DNA from: Streptomyces sp. HPF1205
GTDB taxonomy: Bacteria > Actinomycetota > Actinomycetes > Streptomycetales > Streptomycetaceae
NCBI RefSeq assembly: GCF_020400825.1
Contig: NZ_JAINVH010000041.1
Location: forward strand, 1 to 64,000
Reading direction: 5' to 3'
Length of the DNA stretch: 64,000 bases
The position numbers and the translations under genes were made by a program. The notes under the pieces are model-generated. The model saw only the letters and a list, made by a program, of their open reading frames with translations. It did not search any database and was not told where the DNA came from. Below are positions 63,602-64,000 of this stretch, one piece after another. The number at the start of each line of letters is the position of its first letter. Positions within the stretch are counted from its first letter, which is position 1.

Positions 63602-64000
63602 ATGACGAGGAAAACTCGCAGCGCGACGGCTGTCGCGATCGGCCTGGGCATCGCGCTCGCCGCCACTGCCTGTGCCGGCGGCGGCAGCGACAACAGCAGC
63701 AAGGGTTCGTCCGGCGGGAAGGTCTCGTTCACCTTCTGGGAGAACGCGTCGCCCGGGCCCGGCGCGGACTACATGAAGGCCGCCGTGAAGGCGTACGAGG
63801 CGCTGCACCCGAACGTCACCATCAAGATGCAGTACGTCCAGAACGAGGACTTCGACGGCAAGCTGCAGACCGCGCTCAACTCGAACTCCGCGCCGGACGT
63901 CTTCCTGCAGCGCGGCGGCGGCAAGATGCAGGCCATGGTCGACGCCGGCCAGCTCCAGCCGCTGACCCTCACCGCCGCCGACCAGACGAACATCGGCACG
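63602..64000 (+). CDS. Sugar ABC transporter substrate-binding lipoprotein (partial, runs off window)
   Basis: 133 residues are visible and the gene continues past the edge. The lipobox is LAATAC with the lipidated Cys at about 24, after MTRKTRSATAVAIGLGIA. A Gly/Ser-rich spacer leads into VSFTFWENASPGPGADYMKAAVKAYEALHPNVTIKMQYV, typical of family 1 (CUT1) binding proteins for oligosaccharides. AGGGAG precedes ATG 63602. Permease genes are expected downstream. Divergence from GH39 suggests xylo-oligosaccharide import (inference). Confidence 0.9.
   Translation, partial: MTRKTRSATAVAIGLGIALAATACAGGGSDNSSKGSSGGKVSFTFWENASPGPGADYMKAAVKAYEALHPNVTIKMQYVQNEDFDGKLQTALNSNSAPDVFLQRGGGKMQAMVDAGQLQPLTLTAADQTNIGT

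Overview
The window is about 72% G+C with strong third-position GC bias, GTG/ATG starts behind GGAGG-type ribosome sites, rare TTA codons, many Sec-secreted enzymes and MmyB-type XRE regulators. It is chromosomal DNA of a Streptomyces-like actinomycete. No rRNA, tRNA, CRISPR array, prophage or insertion sequence was seen, and both ends cut through genes.

Layout. 1-2.3 kb: the start of an exported protein, a small secreted protein with a strong terminator, a LacI-type operator and a DUF1028 protein. 2.6-4.4 kb: an SDR/quinone-oxidoreductase pair. 4.5-9.4 kb: a complete urease operon ureABCFGD (minus strand) with a GlnR-like box; UreF carries a 5 x 12-residue tandem repeat. 9.6-13.1 kb: a translationally coupled pair of secreted proteins, an S53 sedolisin and a protein resembling the non-catalytic parts of an S8 peptidase. 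13.2-20.7 kb: a compact redox cluster (FAD monooxygenase, FMN hydroxy-acid oxidase, atypical P450, cation/proton antiporter) divergent from an AMP-forming ligase. The two divergent lead genes each have an early TTA codon and share a CRP-like palindrome, which makes this the best candidate for an undescribed pathway.

21-34 kb: a glycoside hydrolase with an inserted sandwich domain, a giant LuxR-type (LAL) regulator, a secreted hypothetical, a GH8 Rex-like oligoxylanase, a 1320-residue membrane STAND/NACHT NTPase and a GH53 galactanase. 34-50 kb: a multidomain SpoIIE-type phosphatase, a flavin reductase, small enzymes and two regulator/target pairs with recognisable inverted-repeat operators, a type 5 uracil-DNA glycosylase and a cation diffusion facilitator. 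50-55 kb: two MFS exporters (one MarR-controlled) and a secreted hypothetical. 55-64 kb: a GH54-CBM2 arabinofuranosidase, an orphan condensation-domain protein with a TTA codon, an RclA/RclR-like pair, a GH39 beta-xylosidase and the start of a sugar ABC transporter binding protein.

How it fits together. Rex, GH39, GH53, GH54 and the sugar-binding protein describe uptake and degradation of hemicellulose and pectin side chains. Near-identical lac-operator-like palindromes lie upstream of the GH53 and GH54 genes, so one unlinked LacI-family repressor may control both. Urease and its GlnR-like box point to nitrogen scavenging. The three TTA-containing genes point to development-linked specialised metabolism.
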